A DNA stretch of 64,000 nucleotides. Source: Oligella sp050920755 (GTDB lineage: Bacteria > Pseudomonadota > Gammaproteobacteria > Burkholderiales > Burkholderiaceae_B). The position numbers were made by a program, and so were the translations under genes. This document shows positions 26,338-35,412 of this stretch, in pieces. The stretch spans positions 1,116,001-1,180,000 of the forward strand of contig NZ_CP158480.1 in assembly GCF_050920755.1 (NCBI RefSeq), written 5' to 3'. The notes beneath the pieces are model-generated. The model made no database searches, had not been told where the DNA came from, and worked only from the letters and a program-made list of their open reading frames with translations. Positions within the stretch are counted from its first letter, which is position 1. Each line of letters begins with the position of its first letter.

Positions 26338-28371
26338 ATGAAAGTGAAGAAAACATTAATTATCGCTGAAAAACCGTCCGTTGCACGTGATATTGCAAAG
26401 GCTTTAGATATTGGAAATAGTTTAGAAAACGATGCTTTTATCGTAAGTCATTGTATTGGCCATCTTGTGACAATAACCTACCCTATAGAAGATAACGCTA
26501 AACTACCTATTTTACCTGATGAATTTAATTTAGGTGTTTTAGAAAACACAAAGGAACAATACAGTAAATTAGCAGCGTTAATGAATCGTGATGATGTGAC
26601 TACAGTCATTAATGCGTGTGACGCTGGACGTGAGGGTGAGTTAATATTTAGATTGGTCTATGAAAAAGCAAAATGCACCAAAAAAATAGAAAGAATGTGG
26701 TTGCAATCAATGACACCCGATGCGATTAAAACGGCTTATAAAGAGCGAAGCGACGGCACCGATTATGACTCATTGTATGCTGCTGCTCGATGTCGCACGG
26801 AAGCCGATTGGTTAGTCGGCATTAACGGTTCTAGAGCCGTTAAAAATGCAGTTGGTCGAGTAATGACCCCCACACTCGCCATGGTCGTTGAACGCTATGA
26901 AGCTAATAAAAATTTTAAACAATCTACTTATTTTGAAGTAATTGCTGATTTCAAATTAGCAGCAGGTAACTATCAAGGTAAATTACTAGTGAATGATAGC
27001 AATGAAGAGCAATCTTTTGAAACAGTAGCCGCTGCTCAGGCTTTTATTGCTAATTTAAATAAAGGCGCTTGTAAAGTGGTTGATACAACAACACTAAAGA
27101 AAAAATTGCCTTTACCGCTTTTTCACTTAACATCATTGCAGCAAGAAGCCAATAAAAAATACGGTTTTAGTGCAGCAACTACGCTACAAATCACGCAGTC
27201 CCTTTATGAGCAACATAAAGCCGTGACTTATCCAAGAACAGATTCTAATGCTTTACCTAGCGATTATGTAGAAACAGTAAAAACGGCGGTAAAACAATTG
27301 GTCAATCGTTACCCGTCATGCGATGCGATCATGAATAATAATTGGATCGATCTTAACAGTGGCAATAAGCGTATTTTCAATGATGAAAAAATATCCGATC
27401 ACTTTGCTATTGTTCCGACGGGTGTTGAGCCAAAAGATCTAAATGATAAAGAAGCTAAAATATATGACTTAATCACGAAACGGTTTTTAGCGGCTTTTTA
27501 TCCCGAAGCGGAGTTTTACCATACTTTAAGAATTACATACGTTGGTGCCAGTCGCTTTAAAACCGTAGGTAACGTATTAATCAAATCAGGTTGGTTAGCG
27601 GTTTACGATAACTTAATTGATGACGATGATGAAAAAGAAGCCGCTTTGGTGGTTGCTGCACCCGATGAAAAGGCAGTTATCAATGAAATCAAGTCTAAAG
27701 AATGCAAAACAAGACCGCCTCAACTGTATACGGAAGCAACTCTATTAAGGGCAATGGAAACAGCAGGTAAAGACGTTGAGAACGATGAATACGCTGATAG
27801 CTTAAAAGGTAAGGGTATTGGCACACCTGCTACGAGAGCCGCTATTATCGAAAAGCTTAAGAAAAAAACCAAGTTCGATGCGTATATGCAGTTGCAGAAA
27901 AAAAGCTTAGTGCCGACGGAGCGAGGCTTAGCAATTATTCACCATTTGCGCAACACTGCACCTACATTAATCTCTGCCGAGTTAACAGGAGAGTGGGAAC
28001 ATAAGCTTGGCCAAGTTGAAAAAAATGAATTAGAACGTGAGCAATTTATGCGTGAAATTCATCAGTATGTTTTTGATCTGGTCGGGTCAGCAGAACAAAC
28101 AAGACAACATACTAATAATATTGGCGCTTGTCCTTGCTGTGATGATGGTGAGTTGTTTTTAAGCAAGTTCAGCTACTTATGTAACGCTAAGTGCGGCTTT
28201 AAAATAAACAAAGAAATTGCGGGGCACAAACTATCTGAAAAGGAGGTAATGGAAATTATTGAAAAAGGTAGAACACCTAAGATTAGTGGTTTTGTTTCCA
28301 AAGCTAATAAGTCGTTTACAGCAACGCTTGTGTTAAATCGTCAAGAGAAAAAACTTAACTTTAAGTTTTAA
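26338..28371 (+). CDS. topB: DNA topoisomerase III (type IA)
   Basis: The N-terminal TOPRIM domain has KTLIIAEKPSVA and NACDAGREGELIF; the active-site Tyr lies in VTYPRTDSNALP near residue 297. Central GKGIGTPATRA matches domain III/IV. A C-terminal zinc-finger-like segment (CPCC...CNAKCGF, residues about 599-621) follows. Conjugative elements often encode TopB to resolve replication or transfer intermediates. AAGGAAT 3-8 bases before the ATG supports the start. Length 677 is normal. Confidence 0.92.
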   Translation: MKVKKTLIIAEKPSVARDIAKALDIGNSLENDAFIVSHCIGHLVTITYPIEDNAKLPILPDEFNLGVLENTKEQYSKLAALMNRDDVTTVINACDAGREGELIFRLVYEKAKCTKKIERMWLQSMTPDAIKTAYKERSDGTDYDSLYAAARCRTEADWLVGINGSRAVKNAVGRVMTPTLAMVVERYEANKNFKQSTYFEVIADFKLAAGNYQGKLLVNDSNEEQSFETVAAAQAFIANLNKGACKVVDTTTLKKKLPLPLFHLTSLQQEANKKYGFSAATTLQITQSLYEQHKAVTYPRTDSNALPSDYVETVKTAVKQLVNRYPSCDAIMNNNWIDLNSGNKRIFNDEKISDHFAIVPTGVEPKDLNDKEAKIYDLITKRFLAAFYPEAEFYHTLRITYVGASRFKTVGNVLIKSGWLAVYDNLIDDDDEKEAALVVAAPDEKAVINEIKSKECKTRPPQLYTEATLLRAMETAGKDVENDEYADSLKGKGIGTPATRAAIIEKLKKKTKFDAYMQLQKKSLVPTERGLAIIHHLRNTAPTLISAELTGEWEHKLGQVEKNELEREQFMREIHQYVFDLVGSAEQTRQHTNNIGACPCCDDGELFLSKFSYLCNAKCGFKINKEIAGHKLSEKEVMEIIEKGRTPKISGFVSKANKSFTATLVLNRQEKKLNFKF

Positions 28372-28468
28372 GGAGAAATAGGAGGACATTTTTATCCAGT
28401 TAAGCTCTTTCAATTGATAACTATTAATAAAATTGATTTGTCGGAATAACAATAATGGTAAATCAATT

Positions 28469-28687
28469 ATGAAAAACGAAAAGATCAACTTTAAACTAAT
28501 GGAAATCAATAATTCGCTAGTAAAAGAAATCGAGGATTACATGACAGCTAATGACTATCTAGGTTTACAAACTTATATGCTGCGTGTGCAAATTGATAGA
28601 TTACAAAACAGGATTATGGAATTGATCTTCTTAAGAGACAAGTTATATAACGAAAACCAAAAATTAAAATCCACTTTAAATCGATAG
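28469..28687 (+). CDS. Small coiled-coil hypothetical protein
   Basis: A 72-residue helical protein; the C-terminal half has regular Leu/Ile spacing of a coiled coil (RVQIDRLQNRIMELIFLRDK). No family is recognised. It may start at 28469, as the upstream part of the frame is poor in coding character. A terminator follows at 28704. Confidence 0.45.
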   Translation: MKNEKINFKLMEINNSLVKEIEDYMTANDYLGLQTYMLRVQIDRLQNRIMELIFLRDKLYNENQKLKSTLNR

Positions 28688-28703
28688 AGCATCAAGTATA
28701 CAG

Positions 28704-28730
28704 AAATCGCCAAATAATGGCGATTTTTTA
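28704..28730 (+). terminator. Intrinsic terminator
   Basis: AATCGCCA/TGGCGATT stem with 5-nt loop and six T, closing the topB unit. Confidence 0.8.
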
Positions 28731-28754
28731 TGGAGAATTTATAAGATGTAGATT

Positions 28755-28798
28755 GCCCCCTAGACCGTGTAAAAGCGGTCTAGGGGGCTTTTTTTTTG
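28755..28798 (+). terminator. Strong intrinsic terminator
   Basis: A perfect 13-bp GC-rich stem (GCCCCCTAGACCG and its complement) with 8-nt loop is followed by nine or more T. It isolates the transfer region from the restriction genes. Confidence 0.9.
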
Positions 28799-28855
28799 TA
28801 TCATATGTTTAACCGTGTGTAATATTTTTATATTTTATGTGAGCAACAGACTTTT

Positions 28856-30856
28856 ATGAGTAATGAAAGAGCTACAGATCAGTTTGTTCGTGATTTGTTA
28901 AGAGAAATTGGTATTGAACGTCCTTGGGAGCAGGAAGGGGGGCCACAATGGAAGCGAAATGCTCTTAAAGGTGGATCTAAGTCAAAACATGGAACTAGCG
29001 AAGGAAAACCTGAGTTCGTCTTTACAGTAGACGGTTTCATTATTGTTATAGAAAATAAGCGTGAATCAAGATTTACACTTCATTTAGACGAGATAGATGA
29101 AATTATCACTGAGTTTCCATTTAGAGCTAATTACGCACTTAATGGTGCAGTTCATTATGCAAAAGTAATGATTAACAATGGTACCCCATTTGATAAAGGA
29201 ATATTTGCAATTGGTGTGGGTGGTAATGAAACACATCATAAAATAGCTGTCGCATATGTTGATCAGGGAACAATTAAACTTCTTGATAATCTTGATAATT
29301 TTGATGTTTTCACTAAAACTCAGATAAATGAATATCATGCGGTTCAGGTATTGGGGCAAAGACCTCAAGCTGAAATTAGACTAGATGATGTTCGAGCTGC
29401 CGCTGAGAGATTGCATGAAGGTATGCGTAACTATGGTTCAGTAGAAAACAATCGAAAAGCACCATTGGTTTCTGCTATCCTTTTAGCGCTTCAAAATGAA
29501 TATTTTGACATTAGTAACCTTCAAGGTCGCACGCCTATGAATAATTATCAAGTATGGGACGGTAGGTTAATTTATGAGGCTGCTAAGCAATATATGGAAG
29601 CAGAGTCATTCATGCCAAATGCAAAAATAGGAACTTTACTTGACCAGTTCTCATATATACGTTCAGCTCCTGCACTTAATCGAATGCATAAAGATCTTGG
29701 TGAGTCACCGCTTCGATGGATGGCTCGTATATTACAGGAAGATGTCCTGCACGCTGTTACTGATCCTTCAATGAGCGCTTTTGATGTGCTCGGTAACTTT
29801 TACCATGAGTTTATATCATACGGTGGAGGTGATGGTTCAGGTCTTGGAATTGTCTTAACACCTGAGCATGTAACTACTCTTATGGTTGATTTAATTGATA
29901 TTTCAGCTTCAGATTATGTTTTGGATCCTACAGCAGGTACAGCTTCATTTCTAATTGCTGCGATGCATCGTATGTTTAAAGATGCTGGTGATAATGAGGA
30001 TTTGAAAGAACAAATTCGAAAAGAACGATTGTATGGTATTGAGTTGCAAGTTAAGCTTTTTGCTATTGGAACGACAAACATGATATTGCGAGGAGATGGT
30101 AAGGCTAATTTTCGACGAGACTCAATATTTGAAGCGCCAAAGTCTGAAATGCGTGGAGATAAAAGGTTACCCGATGGAACGTGGCGAATGGGTCATGGGT
30201 TTACAAAAGTATTATTAAATCCACCTTATTCTCAAGCTAAAAGTAAAGATACTCGCAATTTATCAGAATTAGCTTTTATTGAAGAAGCTTTAAGCTTTTT
30301 AAATGCAGGAGGAAAGCTTGCAGCTATTATTCCTCAGTCAGCCATGGTGGGTAAAACTAAAGAAGATAGAGAGAGAAAGAAAAAGATTCTTGAGTTTCAT
30401 ACTCTTGAAATGGTAATTACTATGAATCCTATGACTTTTGTTAATTCGGGTCATACTCCTCATACTGTAATAGCTATTTTTACAGCAGGTAGAGCTCATG
30501 ACCCTCAAGCTAAAGTTAGATTTATTAATTTCGAAGACGATGGTTATAAAGTGGCACAGCATCGTGGTTTAGTAGACACGGGTATAGCTGAGTCACGTCG
30601 TAGACACTTATTTGATGTTTTAAACGGAAGTGCACAAGATGATACGTCATTTATCGTTAGGTCTGAAATAACAGCAGAAGATGAGTGGTTGCATTCCTAT
30701 TTTTACTTCGACGATCAGCCTCCTACTCATAATGAATTTCACGCTACAATCGCTGCTTATGTGACATGGCAAGTTAGTATGCATGCTCATGGTTTAGGTC
30801 ACCATCTTAACCCTGATGAGTCAACAGAGACTTTAGAGCTAAAAGAAGATGAATAA
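28856..30856 (+). CDS. BcgI-like restriction-methylation subunit
   Basis: One chain carries a PD-(D/E)xK-like nuclease segment at residues 52-68 (PEFVFTVDG then IVIENK) and an N6-adenine methyltransferase domain: motif I DPTAGTASF near residue 360 and motif IV NPPYS near residue 455. A partner specificity subunit overlaps its 3' end by 8 bp. Sizes of 666 and 356 residues fit BcgI-type (type IIB) systems, where an RM chain works with an S chain and cuts both sides of the site. No separate HsdR is present. Confidence 0.8.
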   Translation: MSNERATDQFVRDLLREIGIERPWEQEGGPQWKRNALKGGSKSKHGTSEGKPEFVFTVDGFIIVIENKRESRFTLHLDEIDEIITEFPFRANYALNGAVHYAKVMINNGTPFDKGIFAIGVGGNETHHKIAVAYVDQGTIKLLDNLDNFDVFTKTQINEYHAVQVLGQRPQAEIRLDDVRAAAERLHEGMRNYGSVENNRKAPLVSAILLALQNEYFDISNLQGRTPMNNYQVWDGRLIYEAAKQYMEAESFMPNAKIGTLLDQFSYIRSAPALNRMHKDLGESPLRWMARILQEDVLHAVTDPSMSAFDVLGNFYHEFISYGGGDGSGLGIVLTPEHVTTLMVDLIDISASDYVLDPTAGTASFLIAAMHRMFKDAGDNEDLKEQIRKERLYGIELQVKLFAIGTTNMILRGDGKANFRRDSIFEAPKSEMRGDKRLPDGTWRMGHGFTKVLLNPPYSQAKSKDTRNLSELAFIEEALSFLNAGGKLAAIIPQSAMVGKTKEDRERKKKILEFHTLEMVITMNPMTFVNSGHTPHTVIAIFTAGRAHDPQAKVRFINFEDDGYKVAQHRGLVDTGIAESRRRHLFDVLNGSAQDDTSFIVRSEITAEDEWLHSYFYFDDQPPTHNEFHATIAAYVTWQVSMHAHGLGHHLNPDESTETLELKEDE

Positions 30857-31919
30857 AATTAGAAATTATAAAACGCTCAATTTTCAACCAGTTAGATTAG
30901 GAACTATTGTTAAGTTGCACCGTGGAAAAGTGGCTAAGAGAACACCAAATGGCGGTACCCTTTACGTTGGTGCAGCTACTCGTAATAATGGAGTTGTTGG
31001 TTTTGTAAATGAACCGCCTCTTTTCCCTAAAAGATGGTTGGCTATTGTGAATAATGGTGATGGTGGAGCAGGGTATTGTACTTTTCAACCTGCCCCATTT
31101 TTTGCATCATCCGATGTGACGGCATTAGAACCACTTAATCCTGAAATATCTGATGCAGCCCTTCTCGTTTTAGCCTCATGTATCACACATCAATGTTTTC
31201 CTAAATACTCTTTTGGCTATAAACCAAATTTGCAAAGATTAACTAAACAAGATATTCTTTTGCCTGTTACTTATGATGATTATGGTAAAGCGATTGTAGA
31301 CTGGATAAGTATGGATCATCTTGGACAAAATATTTTAGATGATGTTATATCAAACTCTCGTGAGGTTTTGAAAACTACTCCTGATGATGAAAAACCTTTT
31401 CCCGAGTTAACTTTTGAGCCAATGTTAATTACGGATGTAGTGGAAACTTTAGAATCATCTATGGCTTGGTATGATAAATCAAAACTCACAATGAGTGGTA
31501 CTCCTGTTTATCCATTTATATCACGTAGAAAATCAAGCAATGGGGTAGATGGTTTTTGTCCACGTCAAGAAAAAGAACCAGAACTTGGGAATGCCATTAC
31601 ACTTGGTTTGGATACACAAACACTTAGTTATCAGCCTGTACCTTTTTATACCTCACAAAATATTCAAATAATAAGAGATCCTAATTTAAATGAATACTCT
31701 GCACTTATTCTCATTACTTTAATTCAAAGACAAATGGTTAAGTTTAACTGGGGTGGAAGTGGGGCAACTTTAGGGCGACTAAAAAGAACAAGTATCATGG
31801 TTCCAGTAATTACAGTTGATGGTGTAAAAGTCGTGGATTGGATTGGTATGGAGTTATATGGTCGAGTTTTACGAAGAGTTGTAGAACGAGATCTTGAATC
31901 AGTCTTAGATAATCATTAA
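30849..31919 (+). CDS. Specificity subunit (S) of the BcgI-like system
   Basis: Two target-recognition halves are visible, residues 1-160 and 190-356, each ending in the same kind of segment (KAIVDWISMDHLGQ and VKVVDWIGMELYGR). This internal symmetry is typical of HsdS-like subunits that read bipartite sites. It is translated from an ATG inside the RM gene end. A strong hairpin follows. Confidence 0.78.
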   Translation: MNKIRNYKTLNFQPVRLGTIVKLHRGKVAKRTPNGGTLYVGAATRNNGVVGFVNEPPLFPKRWLAIVNNGDGGAGYCTFQPAPFFASSDVTALEPLNPEISDAALLVLASCITHQCFPKYSFGYKPNLQRLTKQDILLPVTYDDYGKAIVDWISMDHLGQNILDDVISNSREVLKTTPDDEKPFPELTFEPMLITDVVETLESSMAWYDKSKLTMSGTPVYPFISRRKSSNGVDGFCPRQEKEPELGNAITLGLDTQTLSYQPVPFYTSQNIQIIRDPNLNEYSALILITLIQRQMVKFNWGGSGATLGRLKRTSIMVPVITVDGVKVVDWIGMELYGRVLRRVVERDLESVLDNH

Positions 31920-31935
31920 TCAAATTTTAATTTTG

Positions 31936-31978
31936 TAATGAAATAAGCCACAGTGAAACATTGTGGCTTATTTCATTA
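31936..31978. terminator. Bidirectional hairpin after the restriction genes
   Basis: A perfect stem of about 16 bp (AATGAAATAAGCCACA and complement) with a short GTGAAACA-type loop, flanked by T-rich and A-rich runs on both sides. Confidence 0.75.
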
Positions 31979-31979
31979 T

Positions 31980-32170
31980 AAATAATTGATAGCCCAAAGG
32001 GCGTTTCTAGCTTAGCTAGAATTATTAAACCGCAGTTGTTTAATTTTCCTAAAGTGTCCACTTTCGGGGCGGTTAGCCTATCCTGCATTCTAGAAATCAC
32101 TATCCTACTTGTCATCTACGTCCCCTGATTCGTTCTCAAATGTGCCGTTTTTGTTTATCAGCATTAATAA
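31980..32170 (+). other. Candidate oriT with RP4-type nic core
   Basis: The core CCTATCCTGC at 32077-32086 equals the RP4 (IncP) nic region, in which the relaxase cuts ATCCTG^C; by analogy the nick would be after 32085. Close by are a short inverted repeat AAAGTGTCCACTTT (32051-32064), a palindrome TTCTAGCT/AGCTAGAA (32005-32021) and GCCC/GGGC (31992-32002). No gene is convincing here. A bent A-tract array and a DNA-binding gene follow, as in the TraK region of RP4. The relaxase is MOBP type, which fits the core. Confidence 0.6.
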
Positions 32171-32171
32171 A

Positions 32172-32425
32172 TTGGAATTTATCGTAAATTATTGGAAATA
32201 GTATTGAAATTAACTGAAAATTATAGGAAATCTATCTTAAAAAAAATGAAAATTATTGGAATTAGTAGAAAAAATTGAAAATTATATTGGAATCTATAGT
32301 AAACTATTATAAATATTATTGAAATTAATTCAAACTCATTGAAAATTTATCGTAAATAAAAGAAAACTGTTGGAATTAATAGAAAGCCATCGGAATTTAT
32401 TAAAATTAGTTTAAAACTGGTTGAA
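32172..32425. repeat. Helically phased A-tract array
   Basis: About 250 bp consist of degenerate units of the form GAAATTA-N, with A-tracts recurring every 10-11 bp for more than 20 turns. Phased A-tracts give intrinsic curvature. The array ends directly at the start of the gene at 32429, so its product may bind here, and it also carries that gene's promoter. Confidence 0.65.
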
Positions 32426-32428
32426 ATT

Positions 32429-33091
32429 ATGAACGTAGATGATTATTTAAATGAGGTATTATCAGATCCAAATAAAAGAGGGAAATTAATTGCTTGGAAA
32501 GACGATATCCTTAAATTACGACTAGCAGGATGTACTTATGCGCAAATCGTCAAATATCTTGATTTACAAGGAATAAAAACATCACTTTCTAATATACATT
32601 ACTTTTGCAAAAACCACATCAACGGTGCCACTGAAAAACATCAGCCGCTTAATAAGTCCTCAAAACCTGATAAGACAGCACTGGAAGCAATAAAACCCCC
32701 GATCAGTGAAGTAGATCAAGTTAAAGCGGATAATGCGCCTAGTGACGCTACAGCCGTTTTAAAAGCCACTAATAAAACAAAGGACTCTACGTCTGAAAAT
32801 AAACAAGCTGATAGCAATGAAAGCGAAAGAAAAGGCTTTTTTAGAAAACGTCGCCATGCTAGTCCGATTTTCCCTATGGAATATTTCGACAGCAAAGAGT
32901 ATCAAGAGGAATTTGCTAAAAGGAGTAAAGAAATAGACCGTATCGCTAAAGAAAACATGGAACGGGATACGAAAATTGCAGAATCCATGGGTTTAACCCT
33001 TGATGAGTATCAAAAGAAATTACGTGATGAACATCAAGCAAAAGTGCCGCAAGAAACCTGGATCACTGGCAAAAGAATTACAAGTGTATAA
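32429..33091 (+). CDS. Predicted DNA-binding protein beside oriT
   Basis: The N-terminal 60 residues have a helix-turn-helix look (LAGCTYAQIVKYLDLQGIK then SNIHYFCK), as in plasmid TraK/StbA/Kfr-like proteins. Residues 70-150 are a Lys/Ser/Ala linker and the C-terminal third is a charged helix (RSKEIDRIAKENMERD). The family is uncertain. Location next to the oriT-like site and the phased A-tracts suggests a relaxosome or partition protein. Confidence 0.5.
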   Translation: MNVDDYLNEVLSDPNKRGKLIAWKDDILKLRLAGCTYAQIVKYLDLQGIKTSLSNIHYFCKNHINGATEKHQPLNKSSKPDKTALEAIKPPISEVDQVKADNAPSDATAVLKATNKTKDSTSENKQADSNESERKGFFRKRRHASPIFPMEYFDSKEYQEEFAKRSKEIDRIAKENMERDTKIAESMGLTLDEYQKKLRDEHQAKVPQETWITGKRITSV

Positions 33092-33109
33092 CTAATTAAA
33101 AAGAGAAGC

Positions 33110-33128
33110 ATGTATAATTGCTATACAT
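33110..33128. promoter_or_regulatory. Operator-like palindrome of the toxin-antitoxin unit
   Basis: ATGTATA-ATTGC-TATACAT is a perfect 7+5+7 inverted repeat 28 bp before the antitoxin start; TATAAT-like bases overlap it. Ribbon-helix-helix antitoxins usually repress their own promoter at such sites. Confidence 0.65.
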
Positions 33129-33155
33129 GTATAACAGTTATTCAAAGGAGTTGTT

Positions 33156-33374
33156 ATGTTAGCCATCAGATTACCGAACGAAATAAACGAACGATTAAGT
33201 GACTTAGCAAAAAAAACAGGGCGCACGAAATCTTTCTATGCTCGAGAAGCGATCGAAAAACATTTAGAAGATTTAGAAGATATTTATTTAGCAGAACATG
33301 AATTAGAGCAGGTTCGTTCTGGTAAGTCAAAAGTGTATTCAGCCGAAGAAGTGGGAAAAGAACTTGGCTTATAA
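33156..33374 (+). CDS. RelB/ParD-like antitoxin
   Basis: A 72-residue protein with an N-terminal ribbon-helix-helix (MLAIRLPNEINERLSDLAKKTGRTKSF as two short pieces around the Gly-Arg turn) and a C-terminal toxin-binding region. AAAGGAGTTG precedes the ATG. The toxin frame starts 11 bp before its stop, the usual overlap in relBE pairs. Confidence 0.85.
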   Translation: MLAIRLPNEINERLSDLAKKTGRTKSFYAREAIEKHLEDLEDIYLAEHELEQVRSGKSKVYSAEEVGKELGL

Positions 33375-33630
33375 GATTTTTTATTCAGATAAAGCAAAAA
33401 AAGAACTATCAAAACTTGATAAGCCCGTCGCTAAACGAATTCATAATTTTTTGATTGAAAGGGTAATCCAGAATCCAAAACAGCAAGGCGGTTTTTTAAA
33501 AGGGACATTAGCCGAGTTTTGGAGGTATCGTGTTGGTGACTATCGAATCATTGCGCAAATCGATGAAGACATTTTAACCGTATTAGTGATTAGAATAGCG
33601 CACCGAAAAGATGTTTACGATAAATATTAG
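33364..33630 (+). CDS. RelE/ParE-family toxin
   Basis: An 88-residue toxin with the family pattern: YSDKAKKELSKLD, KRIHNFL, LKGTLAEFWRYRVGDYRI and VLVIRIAHRKDVY. The YRVGDYRI and AHR segments are typical of RelE mRNA interferases; ParE gyrase poisons share the fold. The start appears to be TTG within the antitoxin end. The pair would stabilise the element. Confidence 0.87.
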   Translation: MAYKIFYSDKAKKELSKLDKPVAKRIHNFLIERVIQNPKQQGGFLKGTLAEFWRYRVGDYRIIAQIDEDILTVLVIRIAHRKDVYDKY

Positions 33631-34105
33631 TTGTACTAACTCAGGCCTGATCTGACAGTTACTCGTTTTTAATGGATGCCTGTCAGATTAAGTCGAAACT
33701 AATACATATTAGTGACTATTAATAAATATTTAAAATGCTTAATTTTTAAGCATCGTTGCTTCTTATTAATCAAAACAAAGACTTAGCTGCTTTATTTAAG
33801 TAAAACAACCAAGTTGTTAACATTTTATGTGGATAACTGTTTTTTTTAGCGTTTCCTACAATACATTTAAATTTTGCATAGATTTTATTTATTATTTTTT
33901 TTTTTTTTTTTGTATCAGCAGGAGTAGGGGACGCTTTTCTTTTTGAATATTAATTTAAATTTCTTAGCGCTTAGAGCCTTTGCTGATAATTATTAATGTC
34001 TTGTATTACTGTCTTGTAAAGCGTCTTGCATAATGTCTTGCCAGTCAATAGTTACAAGTTAAGTTGATGATTTATATAAAAAAAATAGGGTTTTTACTTT
34101 GCTTA

Positions 34106-34190
34106 GCGTGACAGTTGTTACGTTGTTGCGTGACAGTTGTTACGTTGTTGCGTGACAGTTGTTACGTTGTTGCGTGACAGTTGTTACGTA
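34106..34190. repeat. Four 22-bp iterons
   Basis: Units start at 34106, 34128, 34150 and 34172, each beginning GCGTGACAGTTGTTACG; the first three are full 22-bp units and the last is cut short. Each contains an imperfect inverted repeat (CGTGACA/TGTTACG). Tandem repeats with one helical-phase spacing (22 bp) next to a rep gene are RepA binding sites. Confidence 0.9.
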
Positions 34191-34210
34191 GCTCATTATT
34201 AACCTATACA

Positions 34211-34237
34211 TAAAAAAACCACCTAATTAGGTGGTTT
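34211..34237 (-). terminator. Terminator of repA
   Basis: A 22-bp palindrome (AAACCACCTA and complement) with a T-run on the minus strand, 24 bp after the repA stop. Confidence 0.75.
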
Positions 34238-34260
34238 GATTTGGCACTTCTAATAAGAAT

Positions 34261-35157
34261 TTATTTATGTAAAATTAATTTAGCCCCTCCGACTATTAGG
34301 AATTGACTATCAGCATTAATAACTTGATTAAGCTCTGGATAAAATTTAGATAGATTATTTAATGAAAGTAAAAATCTTCTTCTAAAATCTCTTAATGCTT
34401 GGGTTTCTTTTCTCATAATTTCATCGGCAGTTAATACATCTTTATCTAGGTTTCCGCCAAAATTAGCAGCAAATTGAGCCTGTAAGTCTTCCCATGAAAT
34501 TTTAACTGGCCGTCCTCCTTGCGTATATACAAGATAAGTGCGGTAAGCAATCCAAGTATAAACATCCATGGTCAAGGGTGACTTACGTATTTTATTCAAT
34601 ACATTTAAATCTAAAGGTACGGGTTTTTTTAGCACATCGTTGAAAAACTCAGTTGATAGTTTAAATTGTGTCTCCCACACTCCTTCAAATGGTCGCCACA
34701 GCTCGATACCCTCGCTCGCTAAAATAAGGTTAGAAAATCCTCGATACTGTTTATCTGCAAAGCTTAGTCTAAACAGGCTTGAGAGTAGTCTATTAGATTG
34801 CTCACGCAATAATGCAATGGTACTACCTGAATTACTGATGTTAAGTTTTTTTAAAAATTCCGTTTGATTTGTACCAAGATGCAATATCTGATTCTGCGTT
34901 CTGACAGCCTCCGTGCAGATCCAAGCTAACAATAAACGAGGGTACGTCCCGTAAGGTAAGCCGATTTTTGGATCAGATGTAATACTTAGTGTCACTAATC
35001 CACTTGTTCGCTCAAAAAAATTAGTATTAAGGTTTGAATGCGGTAATCCAATTTGAGCTAAGGATCGATTCATAAATCCTAACTGTAGAGATTCAATTTT
35101 ATCTGTCAACGCTTGACGCTCAGCTTGTAATTCAGATCTTGATTTTCTTTTAGCCAT
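34261..35157 (-). CDS. repA: Plasmid-type replication initiator RepA
   Basis: The 298-residue protein has the RepA_C pattern of iteron plasmids: LPYGTYPRLLLAWICTEAVRTQ (in short: GTYPRLLLAWI), a DNA-binding region around residues 95-125, SPLTMDVYTWIAYRTYL near residue 200 and a C-terminal winged-helix region. It would bind the iterons downstream and load the host replisome. Translation probably couples with the upstream small regulator, which overlaps it by 8 bp. Confidence 0.85.
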   Translation of the reverse strand: MAKRKSRSELQAERQALTDKIESLQLGFMNRSLAQIGLPHSNLNTNFFERTSGLVTLSITSDPKIGLPYGTYPRLLLAWICTEAVRTQNQILHLGTNQTEFLKKLNISNSGSTIALLREQSNRLLSSLFRLSFADKQYRGFSNLILASEGIELWRPFEGVWETQFKLSTEFFNDVLKKPVPLDLNVLNKIRKSPLTMDVYTWIAYRTYLVYTQGGRPVKISWEDLQAQFAANFGGNLDKDVLTADEIMRKETQALRDFRRRFLLSLNNLSKFYPELNQVINADSQFLIVGGAKLILHK

Positions 35158-35380
35158 TATTCTTTTCCTTCCATTCTTGATGGATTTTTGTTTCTATCAT
35201 AAGCTGGTAAAGTTTTTTATATGTAGACACTAAAACGTTATTTCGCTTACCAGTATTAATTAATGAAACTAACGTTTGAGAAATTTCACAACGTCTAGCA
35301 ATATCAGATTGAGTAAGTCCGTTTTTTAATAAAAAACGAACGATTTCTTGTATTTCCATTTTTATATCTTTTAATTCCAT
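35150..35380 (-). CDS. Small helix-turn-helix protein, repA operon regulator
   Basis: A 76-residue protein with a clear Cro/CI-like HTH (LTQSDIARRCEISQTLVSLINTG, here LTQSDIARRC and QTLVSLINTG). The ATG at 35380 (MELKDIK) is preferred; upstream codons overlap the promoter. It precedes repA with an 8-bp overlap, so a role in copy control is likely. Confidence 0.65.
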   Translation of the reverse strand: MELKDIKMEIQEIVRFLLKNGLTQSDIARRCEISQTLVSLINTGKRNNVLVSTYKKLYQLMIETKIHQEWKEKNNG

Positions 35381-35394
35381 TTGAAGTGATAATA

Positions 35395-35412
35395 TTATTA
35401 CATAAGTATTTA
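35395..35412. promoter_or_regulatory. Operator copy in the repA promoter
   Basis: TTATTAC-ATAA-GTATTTA is related to the perfect palindrome at 35862-35879. On the minus strand it covers the spacer and -10 of a promoter with -35 TTGAAC at 35417-35422, reading into the HTH-repA operon. Confidence 0.5.

Larger units (their letters stand above)
33631..34260. other. Replication origin region (no gene)
   Basis: This 630-bp stretch holds a consensus DnaA box (TGTGGATAA at 33828-33836, i.e. TTATCCACA on the minus strand), a T-rich block with a run of about 20 T at 33892-33912, A+T-rich DNA, and the four iterons at 34106-34190. Its left end (33650-33710) is a decayed IS481-type end resembling 46018-46070. 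The layout matches an iteron-controlled theta origin served by the adjacent RepA. Confidence 0.7.

Noticed and set aside
31927..32115. A 62-codon frame on the minus strand over the oriT-like region
   Set aside because: No ribosome site, no family, and the region is full of inverted repeats; the non-coding reading is better.
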